DNA of 64,000 bases from Alphaproteobacteria bacterium (GTDB taxonomy: Bacteria; Pseudomonadota; Alphaproteobacteria; Acetobacterales; Acetobacteraceae): positions 1-64,000 of the forward strand of contig VGDM01000015.1 of the NCBI GenBank assembly GCA_016869715.1, in the 5' to 3' direction. The notes beneath the pieces are model-generated. The model saw only the letters and a program-made list of their open reading frames with translations, ran no database searches and was not told the DNA's origin. Below are positions 8,742 through 18,447 of this stretch, piece after piece (within the stretch, counting starts at the first letter, position 1; the number at the start of each line of letters is the position of its first letter). Both the position numbers and the translations under genes were made by a program.

Positions 8742-9461
8742 ATGTCCACCCCGCGCCTTCAGTTTGAAACCCACCTTGCCGCCGGCCGTGAGATCGAGGC
8801 TGAGCCCGGCCAGGCGCATCATCTAGGCGCCGTGCTGCGCCGCGGCTTGGGCGATGCCGTGGCGGTCTTCAATGCGCGGGATGGCGAATGGACAGGGCGG
8901 ATCACGGCACTGCGCAAAGATCGCTGCCGTATCGCGCTGGAAGCGCAAAACCGCGCACCGACGCCGGAACCTGATCTGCGGCTTATGGTGGCGGTGTTGA
9001 AGCGCGATGCCATGGAATGGCTGGTGGAAAAGGCGACCGAATTGGGTGTCGCATCTATTTATCCCGTGCTGACGCACCGGTCGATCGCGGATCGGGTGAA
9101 TCAGGCGCGGCTGGCCGCCATTGCCCGTGGCGCGGCAGAGCAATGTGAAAGGCTCAGCCTACCTGTGATCCACGCCGCCATGCCGTTGCACGCGGCGCTC
9201 GGCGCCTGGGATGGCACGCCGATCTTCGTGGCCGCCGAGCGTAGCGGGGCGGCACCCTTGCCAAATGCCCTCGCTGGGCAGCGCGTTCCGCTAGGGCTAT
9301 TGATTGGTCCGGAAGGAGGCTTTGACCGCGTCGAACTTGACGCCGCCCGAAGCTACCCCTTTGTTAAAACCATCGGCCTTGGCCCCCGCATCCTGCGGGC
9401 GGAAACGGCGGCGGTTGCGGGGCTTGCGGTCCTTGCCGCCCTGGCGGGTGACTGGTCCTGA
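8742..9461 (+). CDS. rsmE: 16S rRNA (uracil-1498-N3)-methyltransferase
   Basis: SPOUT-class methyltransferase modifying U1498 of 16S rRNA. It is 239 residues from the ATG at 8742 (MSTPRLQFETHLAAG); the longer track ORF from 8655 runs into the ubiA promoter. Diagnostic motifs are VEKATELGV near the middle, LLIGPEGGF and LGPRILRAETA, which form the SAM-binding trefoil knot. It is followed 42 bp later by gshA, a neighbour order I recall as common in Rhodospirillales. Confidence 0.95.
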   Translation: MSTPRLQFETHLAAGREIEAEPGQAHHLGAVLRRGLGDAVAVFNARDGEWTGRITALRKDRCRIALEAQNRAPTPEPDLRLMVAVLKRDAMEWLVEKATELGVASIYPVLTHRSIADRVNQARLAAIARGAAEQCERLSLPVIHAAMPLHAALGAWDGTPIFVAAERSGAAPLPNALAGQRVPLGLLIGPEGGFDRVELDAARSYPFVKTIGLGPRILRAETAAVAGLAVLAALAGDWS

Positions 9462-9503
9462 ATAAGTTTCGCGCCGTCCCGGCGGCGCCCCTGGAAGGTT
9501 TTG

Positions 9504-10847
9504 ATGTCTAATCCCGGCGAGTCCGATCCCACCCCCATCACCTCCACCCGCCAAATGGCGGAATGGTTCACTGCCGGCTGCAAGCCCAAATCCGCCTGGC
9601 GCATCGGCACTGAGCATGAAAAATTTGGCTTCCGCCTGACGGATTACGCGCCGCCCCCCTACGAACCCCAGGGCATTCGCGCCATGCTTGAAGGGCTGAT
9701 GGCGAAGGGGTGGGAACCCATTCTCGATCGCGGCAACCCGATTGGCCTGAAGCGCGGCGCGGCTTCCGTCAGCCTGGAACCGGGCGGGCAGTTTGAGCTT
9801 TCCGGCGCTGCCTTGCCCAACCTGCACGAGGTTTCCGCCGAGCTGTTCCAGCATTTGGATGAGGTGCGCGACGTCGCCGCGCCCTTGGGCCTTGGCTTCG
9901 CGCCGATTGGCTTTCATCCGCTCGCCAAGCGCGAGGATATGCCCTGGATGCCGAAAGGTCGCTACGCGATCATGCGCAATTACATGCCGCGCGTCGGCAC
10001 CATGGGGTTGGATATGATGCTCCGCACCTGCACCGTGCAGGTGAACCTCGATTTCGGCGATGAAGCGGATATGGTGGAAAAGCTTCGCGTATCCTTGGCG
10101 CTGCAACCGCTTGCCACGGCGCTATTCGCCAATTCCCCGATCGCGGAGGGCAAGAAGAACGGCTATCGGAGCCTCCGCGCCCGGGTCTGGACCGATACGG
10201 ACCCGGACCGCACCGGCATTCCTGGTGTGGTGTTTCAAGATGGCTTCGGCTTTGAACGCTTCACCGAATGGGTGCTGGATGTGCCCATGTATTTCATCAT
10301 GCGTGACGGCCGATGGCTGGACGCGGCGGGGCAGAGCTTCCGCGCCTTCGTAGAAGGGCGGGCAGAGAAATTGGCTGGCCAATCCGCCACCATGGGCGAT
10401 TGGGCGGATCATGTGACGACCGTTTTCACCGATGTGCGGTTGAAGCGCTTCCTGGAAATGCGCGGCGCGGATGCCGGCGCGCCTTCCATGCTGAATGCGC
10501 TGCCTTCCTTCTGGGTGGGCTTGATTTATGATGACGCCGCGCAAAAGGCGGCGCGTGCCCTCACGCGGGGTTGGAGTGTTGCTGAGATTCGCGCGCTGCG
10601 TGAAGCCGTGCCGCGCGAAGGGCTGACCGCGACCATCCAGGGCCGGTCCTTGCGCGATTTCGGGCGCGATGTGCTGGCCATTGCGCGTAATGGGCTGGCG
10701 GCGCGCGGGCTGGATGAAGGGCTATTTCTTGACCCGCTTGATGAAATTATAGCCAGCGGCGAAACCCAGGCAGATCGCTGGCTTCAACGATTTGACAGGA
10801 TTTGGCATGGCGATGCGCGGATGATACTGCGGGAAACGGCAATTTAG
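9504..10847 (+). CDS. gshA: Glutamate-cysteine ligase (plant-type)
   Basis: Catalyses the first step of glutathione synthesis, ATP-dependent joining of glutamate and cysteine. The 447-residue length fits the plant/alphaproteobacterial GCL class. The N-terminal WRIGTEHEKFGF provides the Glu-rich metal and ATP site, followed by GGQFELSGA, YMPRVGTMGLDMMLRTCTVQ and RSLRARVWTDTDPDR, all characteristic. The start is ATG 9504 behind CTGGAAGG; the track also allows a TTG three bases upstream. No gshB is in the window. Confidence 0.95.
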   Translation: MSNPGESDPTPITSTRQMAEWFTAGCKPKSAWRIGTEHEKFGFRLTDYAPPPYEPQGIRAMLEGLMAKGWEPILDRGNPIGLKRGAASVSLEPGGQFELSGAALPNLHEVSAELFQHLDEVRDVAAPLGLGFAPIGFHPLAKREDMPWMPKGRYAIMRNYMPRVGTMGLDMMLRTCTVQVNLDFGDEADMVEKLRVSLALQPLATALFANSPIAEGKKNGYRSLRARVWTDTDPDRTGIPGVVFQDGFGFERFTEWVLDVPMYFIMRDGRWLDAAGQSFRAFVEGRAEKLAGQSATMGDWADHVTTVFTDVRLKRFLEMRGADAGAPSMLNALPSFWVGLIYDDAAQKAARALTRGWSVAEIRALREAVPREGLTATIQGRSLRDFGRDVLAIARNGLAARGLDEGLFLDPLDEIIASGETQADRWLQRFDRIWHGDARMILRETAI

Positions 10848-10935
10848 CTGAATTTTGTGCAATCCGGGAGCGTGTCAGAAAACTGAAACTTTTTTTTATC
10901 CCCTCCGGCGAAGTTGGAACACCATTTGCTGGAGG

Positions 10936-13187
10936 ATTTTCAAGGCCACCACCGCGCGTCGTTTTCTGGGATTGCGCCTCCGCTTGCTTGTGCTGGCGCT
11001 TTTGCCCGCCATTTTCGTGGCCCTGCTTGCGGCTGCCGGCGCCTTTTGGGCGGTGGAAAGTGATCATAATGATCAGATGAACCAGGCGCTCACGCGCGCC
11101 TCATCGCTCGCGGAGCGTGAATTGGACAATTCCGCGCGCCGCATGTCGGGCTACGCCGCTACTATCGCGGCGCGGCTGCGTGATATTCTGGTCGGCGCCC
11201 TCGCGGGGCTGCGCGCCCTGGACCCGACAGTCGCCGTGCTGGAAATCACCGATACATCGGGACGCATTATGATGCGCGGGCATGCGCCAACGCGCTTTGG
11301 TGATGACAAGTCAAAAGTCCCGGATATTGCCGCGGCCCTATTGGGAAATCCCCCGGCTGGGGAGCGAGGTTTCACCAACCTCTGGCCAATTCGCAACAGG
11401 TGTGGCGCTGCCGGTCAGGAATGCTGAGGGCCGCATCATTGGCACCATCAAGGTGGCAACGCGCCTGACGCCCGCCGTAGTCGCGGAACTTGGCAAGCTT
11501 GTCGCCGGTGAGGCTGCGCTTTTCGGCACCGGGCAATTGGTCACCAGCACGGTCGAGGGGTTGAAGGCCAAAAGCCTTCCTGAAGTCATTCTGAATGCGC
11601 AGCGCCGGGACGAAGCCATCAGCGGTTTGCAAGTGACTCTGCCTGGCAAGCGTGCCCATGTGATCACGCTACAGCCGCCACGTGACCTCTCTGGAAATGC
11701 TGCCGGCGCCATGATGATCGCCCTGCCGCGTGCGGGCTTTGATGCCGCGATGCAGAAGGTGTTTTGGTTGATTGGTCTTGCCGCGTTGGCGGCGCTGGCG
11801 CTCGCCCTCCGGTTTCATTGATTGCAGCGCAGCGCTTTGCGCGGCCTCTCACGGATATGGCCGGCGCCATGGGGCGTTTGGCTGAGGGCGACACGGCGCT
11901 CACAATCCCCGGCCGTGGCCGCAGTGATGAGGTCGGTACCATGGCCGAAGCACTGGAGAAATTCCGCGAACAGGCGAAAGCCAATGCAGCCTTTGAAGCG
12001 GCTGCTGCCATTGAGGGTGCAGCGCGGGATCGGCGCCAGACCATGGTAGAAAGCCTGACGCAGGAATTCGGTGGCTCGGTCGCGTCCATCATGGATCGGC
12101 TGCGTGATTCCGCCGGTGGCATGCGTGATGCCTCCATCTCAATGGCATCAGCATCGGAACAGACCCGCGATCGTGTGGCTGATACGGCGGAAGGGGCGCA
12201 GCAGAATTCCAGCAATCTCGCCGCTGTCGCCGCCGCGACCGAGGAGATGACAGCCTCCGTCCCGAAATCTCTCGTCAGGTCGCGGAAGCGGCGAGGGCAG
12301 CGCAGCATGCGGCGGAACGCGCCAATACGACCGATGCCACGGTGCGTGGCCTCGCTGAATCGGCTGATCAGATTGGCGATGTGGCGCGGTTGATCACGGA
12401 TATCGCGGGCCAGACCAATCTTTTGGCCTGGGACGCCACGATTGAAGCGGCACGTGCGGGCGATGCCGGCAAGCGCTTCGCAGTGGTGGCATCCGAAGTG
12501 AAAACGCTGGCGTCGCAAACTGTCCGAGCGACGGACCAGATCAGCGCACAAATCAGCGCCTTTCAGGCCGCAACCGGCGATGCGGTGGGTGCGGTGCAGG
12601 AAGTGGCCAATGCCATTCAGCGCATGAATGGTGTGGCGGGCGCGATTGCCGCCGCGGTTGAAGAACAGGATGCGTTGACGCGTGATATCTTGGCCAGCGT
12701 GCAATCCGTGGCCAAGCAAAATGATGAAGGGGCTCGCGCGATGCGTGAAGTCTCGGACGTTGCCGAAGGGGCGCGCGCTTCCAGTGGCACAGTGAAAACC
12801 GCGGCTGAGACGGTGGCCGATGTCACGGGCCGGCTGGGTGAGCAGGTGGATGACTTCCTGGTTGGGACGCGCACCGATTGGGAAAGGGTGAATGGCGCCG
12901 GCACACCGATGCTGATCGCGGCCAAGGGTGGTACGGCTCAGGAGGCCGCCTTGATCGAAATCGCGCGGGATGGCGCAAGCCTGCATGGCGATGGCGCCTT
13001 CAAGCCCGGCATGATGGTAGAACTGGCCCTGCCGGGTGCGGGCGCGGCCTTCACCTCGCGCGTGGTGCTGGCAGAAGGCGGGCGCATCGGCCTTGCATTT
13101 GCGCAGAATGCGGAAAGCGTCGCCGCCGTGGATCGGCTGATCGCGGCGGTGCGCGGCGCAATCAATCCCGCCGCGCAGGGGGGTTAA
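10936..13187 (+). pseudogene. Methyl-accepting chemotaxis protein with PilZ-like tail, disrupted by three frameshifts
   Basis: Chemoreceptor pieces lie in successive frames: N-terminal membrane helix plus sensor (frame 1), rest of sensor plus second helix VFWLIGLAALAALALAL (frame 2), HAMP and start of the signalling domain (frame 1), signalling hairpin and tail (frame 3). Inferred lesions are one extra base near 11380, one missing near 11800 and one missing near 12262. The hairpin tip, normally highly conserved, reads [20 protein letters not shown] with several unusual residues. The last ~90 codons look PilZ-like. A GGAGG at 10931 is not followed by any start codon, so initiation may be lost too. 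It does not encode a functional receptor as read. Confidence 0.85.
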
Positions 13188-13267
13188 GCGCGCGGCCTGA
13201 TCCGCCTGGACTATCCAAGGCACAAGCCCGCCCCTAAAGTCGGTCTTTTTTAAGCGCCTCGTCACGC

Positions 13268-14236
13268 TCAATCCGCGGTCGCGCCGGAACTGCGCACCAC
13301 TTCGGCCCATATCTGCGCTTCCCGTCGCACGAAATCGGCTGCCGCAGTGCCAGAAAGGCCGGGATCGGCGAGCGAGAGTGCCGCGAGGCGCGCCTTCAAT
13401 TCCAGATCCGCCATGGCGCGCGGCACTTCGGCAGCAAGCCGCGCCAAGGAACTGGATGATTGCCGCGCCGGGGCGAAAAGCCCAAACCAGGTGGAAGCGG
13501 CAAAGCCCGGAAAGCCCTGCTCGGCCACTGTCGGCACATCGGGCAGTGTCGGGTCACGCTCGGCCCCCGCGACGGCAATCGGGCGCACCCGGCCTTCTCG
13601 GATCAACGGCAGGGCGGGCGGCAGGCTGGTGCTGCCGATCGGCGCCTGATTGGCCAGCACGGCAGTCGCGGCCTGGGCGGGGCCGAAGGCAACCGGCGTG
13701 GCCTCCACCTTGGCCACAGTTCGGAATAGCAATTCAGCCCCCAGATGCGGCGTTGTGCCGGTGCCGGAATGGGCATAGGCCAGGCCGGGATTGGCGCGCA
13801 CATGGGCCAATAGCTCGGTCAGGTTGCGCGCCGGCACGGAAGGATGGACGAAAAACACATTGGGTGCGGTCGCGACCACTGCGATGGTCGTGAAATCAGC
13901 CAAGCCATACCCCGCTGCGCGATAGAGCGATGGGTTCACGCAAAAGGCCGTGCTGTGCATCAGCAGCGTATGGCGATCAGTCGCCCCTTTCACCGCCTGG
14001 GTGCCGATATTGCCCCCGGCGCCGCCGCGATTTTCGACCGGCACGGATTGACCAAGCAGCGACTCCAACCGCGCTGCCAGGGCGCGCGCCACGACATCGG
14101 TGGAACTGCCGGGCGGGAAGGCCACGATGATGCGAAGCGGGCGTTCCGGCCAGGCGGCACGCGCGAGGCGCGGCGCCGCCAAAAGCGCCCCACCGGCAAT
14201 CAGCGCCGCGCGGCGGCCCCATAGGTGCTTGGTCAT
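13268..14236 (-). CDS. Tripartite tricarboxylate transporter substrate-binding protein (Bug family)
   Basis: Periplasmic binding receptor of 322 residues from the ATG at 14236, which has GGAAGG upstream; the track starts five codons earlier. A signal peptide WGRRAALIAGGALLAAPRLARA is followed by the Bug opening WPERPLRIIVAFPPGSSTDVVAR and VENRGGAGGNIG. Such receptors usually feed TctAB permeases, but none is encoded nearby; Bug proteins are often orphans. It is divergent from the molybdenum hydroxylase operon, so a link to uptake of that enzyme's substrate is possible but unproven. Confidence 0.9.
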   Translation of the reverse strand: MTKHLWGRRAALIAGGALLAAPRLARAAWPERPLRIIVAFPPGSSTDVVARALAARLESLLGQSVPVENRGGAGGNIGTQAVKGATDRHTLLMHSTAFCVNPSLYRAAGYGLADFTTIAVVATAPNVFFVHPSVPARNLTELLAHVRANPGLAYAHSGTGTTPHLGAELLFRTVAKVEATPVAFGPAQAATAVLANQAPIGSTSLPPALPLIREGRVRPIAVAGAERDPTLPDVPTVAEQGFPGFAASTWFGLFAPARQSSSSLARLAAEVPRAMADLELKARLAALSLADPGLSGTAAADFVRREAQIWAEVVRSSGATAD

Positions 14237-14436
14237 GTTTTCCTTCCGCATTGGATGCCATCCTGTAGCATGGCCCGCAGGCCAAAGCCCGCAATGCGCG
14301 AATCATGCCTGAATATCGCCCCGGGGGGTATGCCGAACTTGCGCGTCCCTATAGCCTTGCTCCAGTGTAAGCACTGAGGAAGGATGACCCCCTAACCCGG
14401 GGTGTCACAAGCAAGGCAAGGACGACAGGAACGCTC

Positions 14437-15306
14437 ATGACGGATACTCGATATTTGGCGCCGCAGACGCTTGATGAAGCAGTCAGCGCCTTTGCTGCGG
14501 CACAGGGGGCTGCTCGGATTCTGGCAGGCGGCACGGATCTGCTAGTGCAGATGCGCGCTGGCATCGCGACGCCTGGCTTGATTGTGGATATTAAGAGAAT
14601 CGGCGAAATGAATCGCATTACGGAAAATGCCGATGGCAGTTTTACCGTAGGTGCGGCGGTCTCCGCCGCTTCTCTTTCCGATCATCCGCGCTTCGGTACG
14701 GTCTGGCCGGGGGTGCTGGAAGCGGTCAATCTGATTGGATCAAAGCAGGTGCAGGGCCGCGCCTCACCGGGGGGCAATCTCTGCAATGGCTCGCCCGCCG
14801 GGGATAGCGTGCCGGCCATGGTCGCTGCCGGCGCGGTGGTCACGATCCAGGGGCCAAATGGCCGCCGGCAAATGCCGGTAGAAGCCTTTCCTGCAGGCCC
14901 CGGCAAAATCAACCTCGGGCCCGGTGAAATCCTGGTGAGCTTCACCCTGCCCGCGCGCCCGACAGGTTCGGGTGATGCCTATTTGCGCATGATCCCGCGC
15001 ACGGAAATGGATATCGCCGTGGTGGGCTGCGGTGTCAGCCTGACCATGAAGGATGGCGTTTGCACCGCCGCGCGCGTTGGCCTTGGCGCCGTGGCGCCGG
15101 TGGTGATGCTGGTGGAAGCCGCCGGGAAGGCGCTTGTGGGCACCAGGCTGGAACCCGCCGCGGTCGCCGCTGCTGCTGCGGCTTGCAGCGCCGCCTGCCG
15201 CCCCATCAATGACAAGCGTGGCACCATTGCCTATCGCACCAAGGTCGCGGGCGTGCTGTTGAAGCGCGCTGTCGCCATTGCCGCTGAACGCGTGAGCCGG
15301 AGCTGA
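14437..15306 (+). CDS. Molybdenum hydroxylase, FAD-binding medium subunit (CoxM/XdhB-like)
   Basis: First gene of a three-subunit xanthine dehydrogenase/CO dehydrogenase-family enzyme. It is 289 residues. The FAD-binding ILAGGTDLLVQMR lies near residue 30 and a second FAD motif GGNLCNGSPAGDSVP near 110, followed by the CO-dehydrogenase-type C-terminal domain. It passes electrons from the FeS subunit to the acceptor. The next gene starts 4 bp after its stop. The 185 bp upstream has no recognisable regulatory element apart from short GC-rich repeats. Confidence 0.92.
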   Translation: MTDTRYLAPQTLDEAVSAFAAAQGAARILAGGTDLLVQMRAGIATPGLIVDIKRIGEMNRITENADGSFTVGAAVSAASLSDHPRFGTVWPGVLEAVNLIGSKQVQGRASPGGNLCNGSPAGDSVPAMVAAGAVVTIQGPNGRRQMPVEAFPAGPGKINLGPGEILVSFTLPARPTGSGDAYLRMIPRTEMDIAVVGCGVSLTMKDGVCTAARVGLGAVAPVVMLVEAAGKALVGTRLEPAAVAAAAAACSAACRPINDKRGTIAYRTKVAGVLLKRAVAIAAERVSRS

Positions 15307-15310
15307 CCTC

Positions 15311-15790
15311 ATGTCCAAAATGCATGTTTCTACGACCATCAATGAGGAACCGATGGAGTTCCTGTGCGACGCGCATGACAGCATGCTGGATGCGCTGCGT
15401 GGCCCGCTTGGCCTGACCGGCGCCAAGGAAGGCTGCGGCACCGGGGATTGCGGCGCCTGTTCCATCACCGTGGATGGCCGCCTTGTTTGCGCCTGCCTGA
15501 TGCTGGCGGTGGAATCCGAAGGCAAGTCACTCGGCACCATTGAAGGCATGTCGCAGGGTGGCGATCTGCACCCGCTGCAGCGCAAATTCCTGGAAATGGC
15601 CGCGCTGCAATGCGGCATCTGCACGCCGGGCGTGCTGATTGCCGCGAAATCCTTGCTGGAAAAAAACCCGAATCCGACGGAAACCGAAGTGCGCTTCGGG
15701 CTTGCTGGCAATCTTTGCCGCTGCACGGGTTACGACAAGATTGTGCGCGCCGTGCTTGAAACCGCCGCTGAAATGAGGGGGGCCGCCTGA
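15311..15790 (+). CDS. Molybdenum hydroxylase, [2Fe-2S] small subunit (CoxS-like)
   Basis: A 159-residue protein with two iron-sulfur clusters. The plant-ferredoxin-type cluster is in EGCGTGDCGACSITVDG plus CACLML, and the second alpha-helical cluster in QCGICTPG...NLCRCTGY. It transfers electrons between the molybdopterin and FAD subunits. Its stop overlaps the start of the large subunit (TGATG), so stoichiometric coupled translation is likely. Confidence 0.95.
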   Translation: MSKMHVSTTINEEPMEFLCDAHDSMLDALRGPLGLTGAKEGCGTGDCGACSITVDGRLVCACLMLAVESEGKSLGTIEGMSQGGDLHPLQRKFLEMAALQCGICTPGVLIAAKSLLEKNPNPTETEVRFGLAGNLCRCTGYDKIVRAVLETAAEMRGAA

Positions 15791-18030
15791 TGAACGATAT
15801 GTCCAACAAATGGATTGGCAAGAACACGATCCGCCCGGATGGTGCGGAAAAGGTGACGGGCCGCGCTGCCTATGCCGCCGATACCAATATGCCCGGCATG
15901 ATCTGGGGCAAGGTGCTGCGCAGCCCACATCCGCATGCGCGGATCATTTCCATCAATACCGCCGAGGCGGAAGCGCATCCCGGCGTGAAGGCCGTGGTCA
16001 CGCATAAGGATTTAGTGGATTTCCCGCTCGACAAGTCGGTTATGCTCGGCATTCAGGATATGCGCTGGATGTGCCGCAACATCATGGCGCGCGAAAAGGC
16101 GCTGTTCCATGGCCACCCGATTGCCGCCATTGCCGCGATTTCCGAAAAGGTGGCGGCCGAGGCGCTGAAGCTGATCGAAGTGGAATATGAGGTTCTGCCC
16201 TTCGTGATTGACGCGGAAGACGCGATCAAGCCCGATGCGCCGATCCTGCATGATTTCATCAAGTTTGACGGCAAGCCTTCCAATATCGCCGGCAAGCTGG
16301 AACATAAGCTTGGCGATGTGGATGCCGGTTTTGCGGAAGCCGAAGTGGTGGTGGAACGGAGCTTCCGCACTGCCCCCGTGCATCAGGGCTATATCGAAAC
16401 CCATGCCTGCCTGGTCAGTGTTGCTGATGGTAAGGCAACTGTGTGGAGTTCAAGCCAGGGCCAATTCATGGTCCGCGCGATGTGCTCCTACCTCACCGGC
16501 CTGCCGCAGAGCGATATCCGTGCCATTCCGGCCGAAATCGGTGGCGGCTTTGGCGGCAAGACGATTGTCTATCTGGAACCGGTGGCGCTGTTGCTCGCCA
16601 AGAAATCCGGCCGCCCGGTGAAGATGGTGATGACGCGCGAAGAAGTGATGCGCGCGACGGGCCCGACCTCGGGCTCCTACAGTACCGTCAAGATTGGCGC
16701 GAAGAAGGATGGCACCATCGTTGCCGCGAAGGGCACTTTCCACCTGCAGGCGGGCGCGCTGCCAGGTTCGCCCATTCGTGGTGCGGCGGGCTGCGCCTTT
16801 GCGCCCTACAACATCCCGAATGTGCATTCGCTGGGCTTTGACGTGGTGTCCAACCGTTCCAAGGTTGCGGCCTATCGCGCTCCGGGCGCGCCGATTGGCG
16901 CTTATGGTGTGGAGTGCGTACTGGATGAAGTGGCCGAAAAGCTTGGCATGGATCCCCTCGCGCTCCGCCTGAAGAACGCCGCACAGGAAGGCACCAAGGC
17001 CGTGCATGGCCCGGTCTATCCGCGCATCGGCTTCAAGGAAACCATCGAAGCCGCCTTGGCGCATCCGCATTACAGCGCGCCACTTGGCCCCAATCAGGGT
17101 CGCGGTGTCGCGAGCGGCTTCTGGTTTAATGCTGGCGGTGAATCTTCCGCGCAGGTGAACATCACGGAAGATGGCAATGTGGTGGTCACCACCGGGCATC
17201 CGGATATCGGTGGCTCACGCGCTTCTATCGCCAATATCACCGCGGAATTGCTTGGCATTGATTACAAGCGCGTTTCCGTGCTGATCGGCGATACCGCGAC
17301 GATTGGCTATTCCAACCTCACCGGCGGCAGCCGCGTGCTATTCGCCTCCGCAATGGTGGTGACGCAATCATCGGAGAAGGTCATCACCCAGCTCAAGGAA
17401 CGTGCGGCGAAGATCTGGAAGATCGACCCAGAAGCGGTGATTTGGGATAATGGCGAAGCGCGCCCTGCCGGCGCCAATGCGGGTCAATTCCCGCCGCTGA
17501 GTCTCAAGGAAATCGCGGCCAGGGCAACGGAAACCGGCGGGCCAATCGGGGCTGGTGTGCAGTTGAACACCACGGGTGCTGAAGGCGGTTTCGCGACCCA
17601 TATCTGTGATGTGGAAGTGGACCCGGAACTCGGTACCGTGATGGTGCTGCGCTACACGTCCTTCCAGGATGTCGGGCGTGCGGTGCACCCGGCCTATGTG
17701 GAAGGCCAGATGCAGGGCGGTGCCGCGCAGGGCATCGGCTGGGCGTTGAATGAGGAATATATCTACAACGCCAAGGGCCAAGTGGATAACCCCGCCTTCC
17801 TTGATTACCGCATGCCGGTCTGTTCGGACCTGCCGATGCTGGATGCAGTAATGCTGGAAATCCCCAATCCCAAGCACCCGCAAGGCGTGCGTGGCGTGGG
17901 CGAAGTGCCGCTGGTGCCGCCACTGGCCGCGATTTCAAACGCCATGTATCGCGCGACGCATAAGCGCTTCTACGCGCTGCCCATGTCGCCGCCGCGCGTT
18001 TTGGAAAAGCTAGAACAGGCGGCTGAATAA
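15790..18030 (+). CDS. Molybdenum hydroxylase, molybdopterin-binding large subunit
   Basis: Catalytic subunit of 746 residues. Visible features are the Moco-binding EIGGGFGGKT, AYRAPGAPIGAYG and the active-site Glu in RGVGEVPLVPP near residue 700. The active-site loop AYRAPGAP differs from the AYRCSFR of form I CO dehydrogenase, so this is not an authentic CO oxidiser; aldehyde, purine or N-heteroaromatic hydroxylation is possible. Moco insertion/XdhC-type accessory genes are not in the window. A terminator follows 24 bp downstream. Confidence 0.92.
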   Translation: MNDMSNKWIGKNTIRPDGAEKVTGRAAYAADTNMPGMIWGKVLRSPHPHARIISINTAEAEAHPGVKAVVTHKDLVDFPLDKSVMLGIQDMRWMCRNIMAREKALFHGHPIAAIAAISEKVAAEALKLIEVEYEVLPFVIDAEDAIKPDAPILHDFIKFDGKPSNIAGKLEHKLGDVDAGFAEAEVVVERSFRTAPVHQGYIETHACLVSVADGKATVWSSSQGQFMVRAMCSYLTGLPQSDIRAIPAEIGGGFGGKTIVYLEPVALLLAKKSGRPVKMVMTREEVMRATGPTSGSYSTVKIGAKKDGTIVAAKGTFHLQAGALPGSPIRGAAGCAFAPYNIPNVHSLGFDVVSNRSKVAAYRAPGAPIGAYGVECVLDEVAEKLGMDPLALRLKNAAQEGTKAVHGPVYPRIGFKETIEAALAHPHYSAPLGPNQGRGVASGFWFNAGGESSAQVNITEDGNVVVTTGHPDIGGSRASIANITAELLGIDYKRVSVLIGDTATIGYSNLTGGSRVLFASAMVVTQSSEKVITQLKERAAKIWKIDPEAVIWDNGEARPAGANAGQFPPLSLKEIAARATETGGPIGAGVQLNTTGAEGGFATHICDVEVDPELGTVMVLRYTSFQDVGRAVHPAYVEGQMQGGAAQGIGWALNEEYIYNAKGQVDNPAFLDYRMPVCSDLPMLDAVMLEIPNPKHPQGVRGVGEVPLVPPLAAISNAMYRATHKRFYALPMSPPRVLEKLEQAAE

Positions 18031-18054
18031 GCCACCTTTCTGAATGGGGCATCG

Positions 18055-18089
18055 GGCCCGGAGGCTTCGGCTTCCGGGCCTTGCTTTTT
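18055..18089 (+). terminator. Rho-independent terminator of the molybdenum hydroxylase operon
   Basis: GGCCCGGAGG pairs with CTTCCGGGCC around a short CTTCGG loop, then TTGCTTTTTG. It sits between the large-subunit stop and the FKBP start, so it should separate the two transcripts. Confidence 0.8.
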
Positions 18090-18114
18090 GTGAGAAGCAC
18101 AACAGGAGAAAACT

Positions 18115-18447
18115 ATGATTGACACCAAGCTCGGCACCGGGGCCGAAGCCACACCTGGGCAGCACATCACGGTGCATTACACGGGCTGGCTGTTTGACGG
18201 CGCGGCGCCCGAAAACAAGGGGTGCAAATTCGATTCTTCGCGCGACCGCGCGGAGCCCTTTTCCTTTCTGCTTGGCGCTGGCCATGTGATTGGCGGCTGG
18301 GATCAGGGTTTTGCGGGGATGAAGGTGGGCGGGCAGCGCACGCTCATCATCCCGCCCGAGCTTGGCTATGGCTCACGCGGCGCGGGTAGCGCCATTCCGC
18401 CCAATGCAACGCTGATTTTTGAGGTTGAATTATTGGGCGTTGGTTAA
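18115..18447 (+). CDS. FKBP-type peptidyl-prolyl cis-trans isomerase
   Basis: A 110-residue single-domain FKBP. Characteristic segments are [35 protein letters not shown] and [27 protein letters not shown], carrying the aromatic active-site pocket. No signal peptide, so cytosolic; it assists protein folding. AGGAGAAAACT provides a good ribosome site before ATG 18115. It converges with trmB and overlaps its 3' end by 18 bp. Confidence 0.94.
   Translation: MIDTKLGTGAEATPGQHITVHYTGWLFDGAAPENKGCKFDSSRDRAEPFSFLLGAGHVIGGWDQGFAGMKVGGQRTLIIPPELGYGSRGAGSAIPPNATLIFEVELLGVG

Noticed and set aside
11664-13310. 548-codon minus-strand ORF opposite the chemoreceptor
   Set aside because: Antisense shadow; it passes the lesion sites only because the opposite frame is stop-poor.
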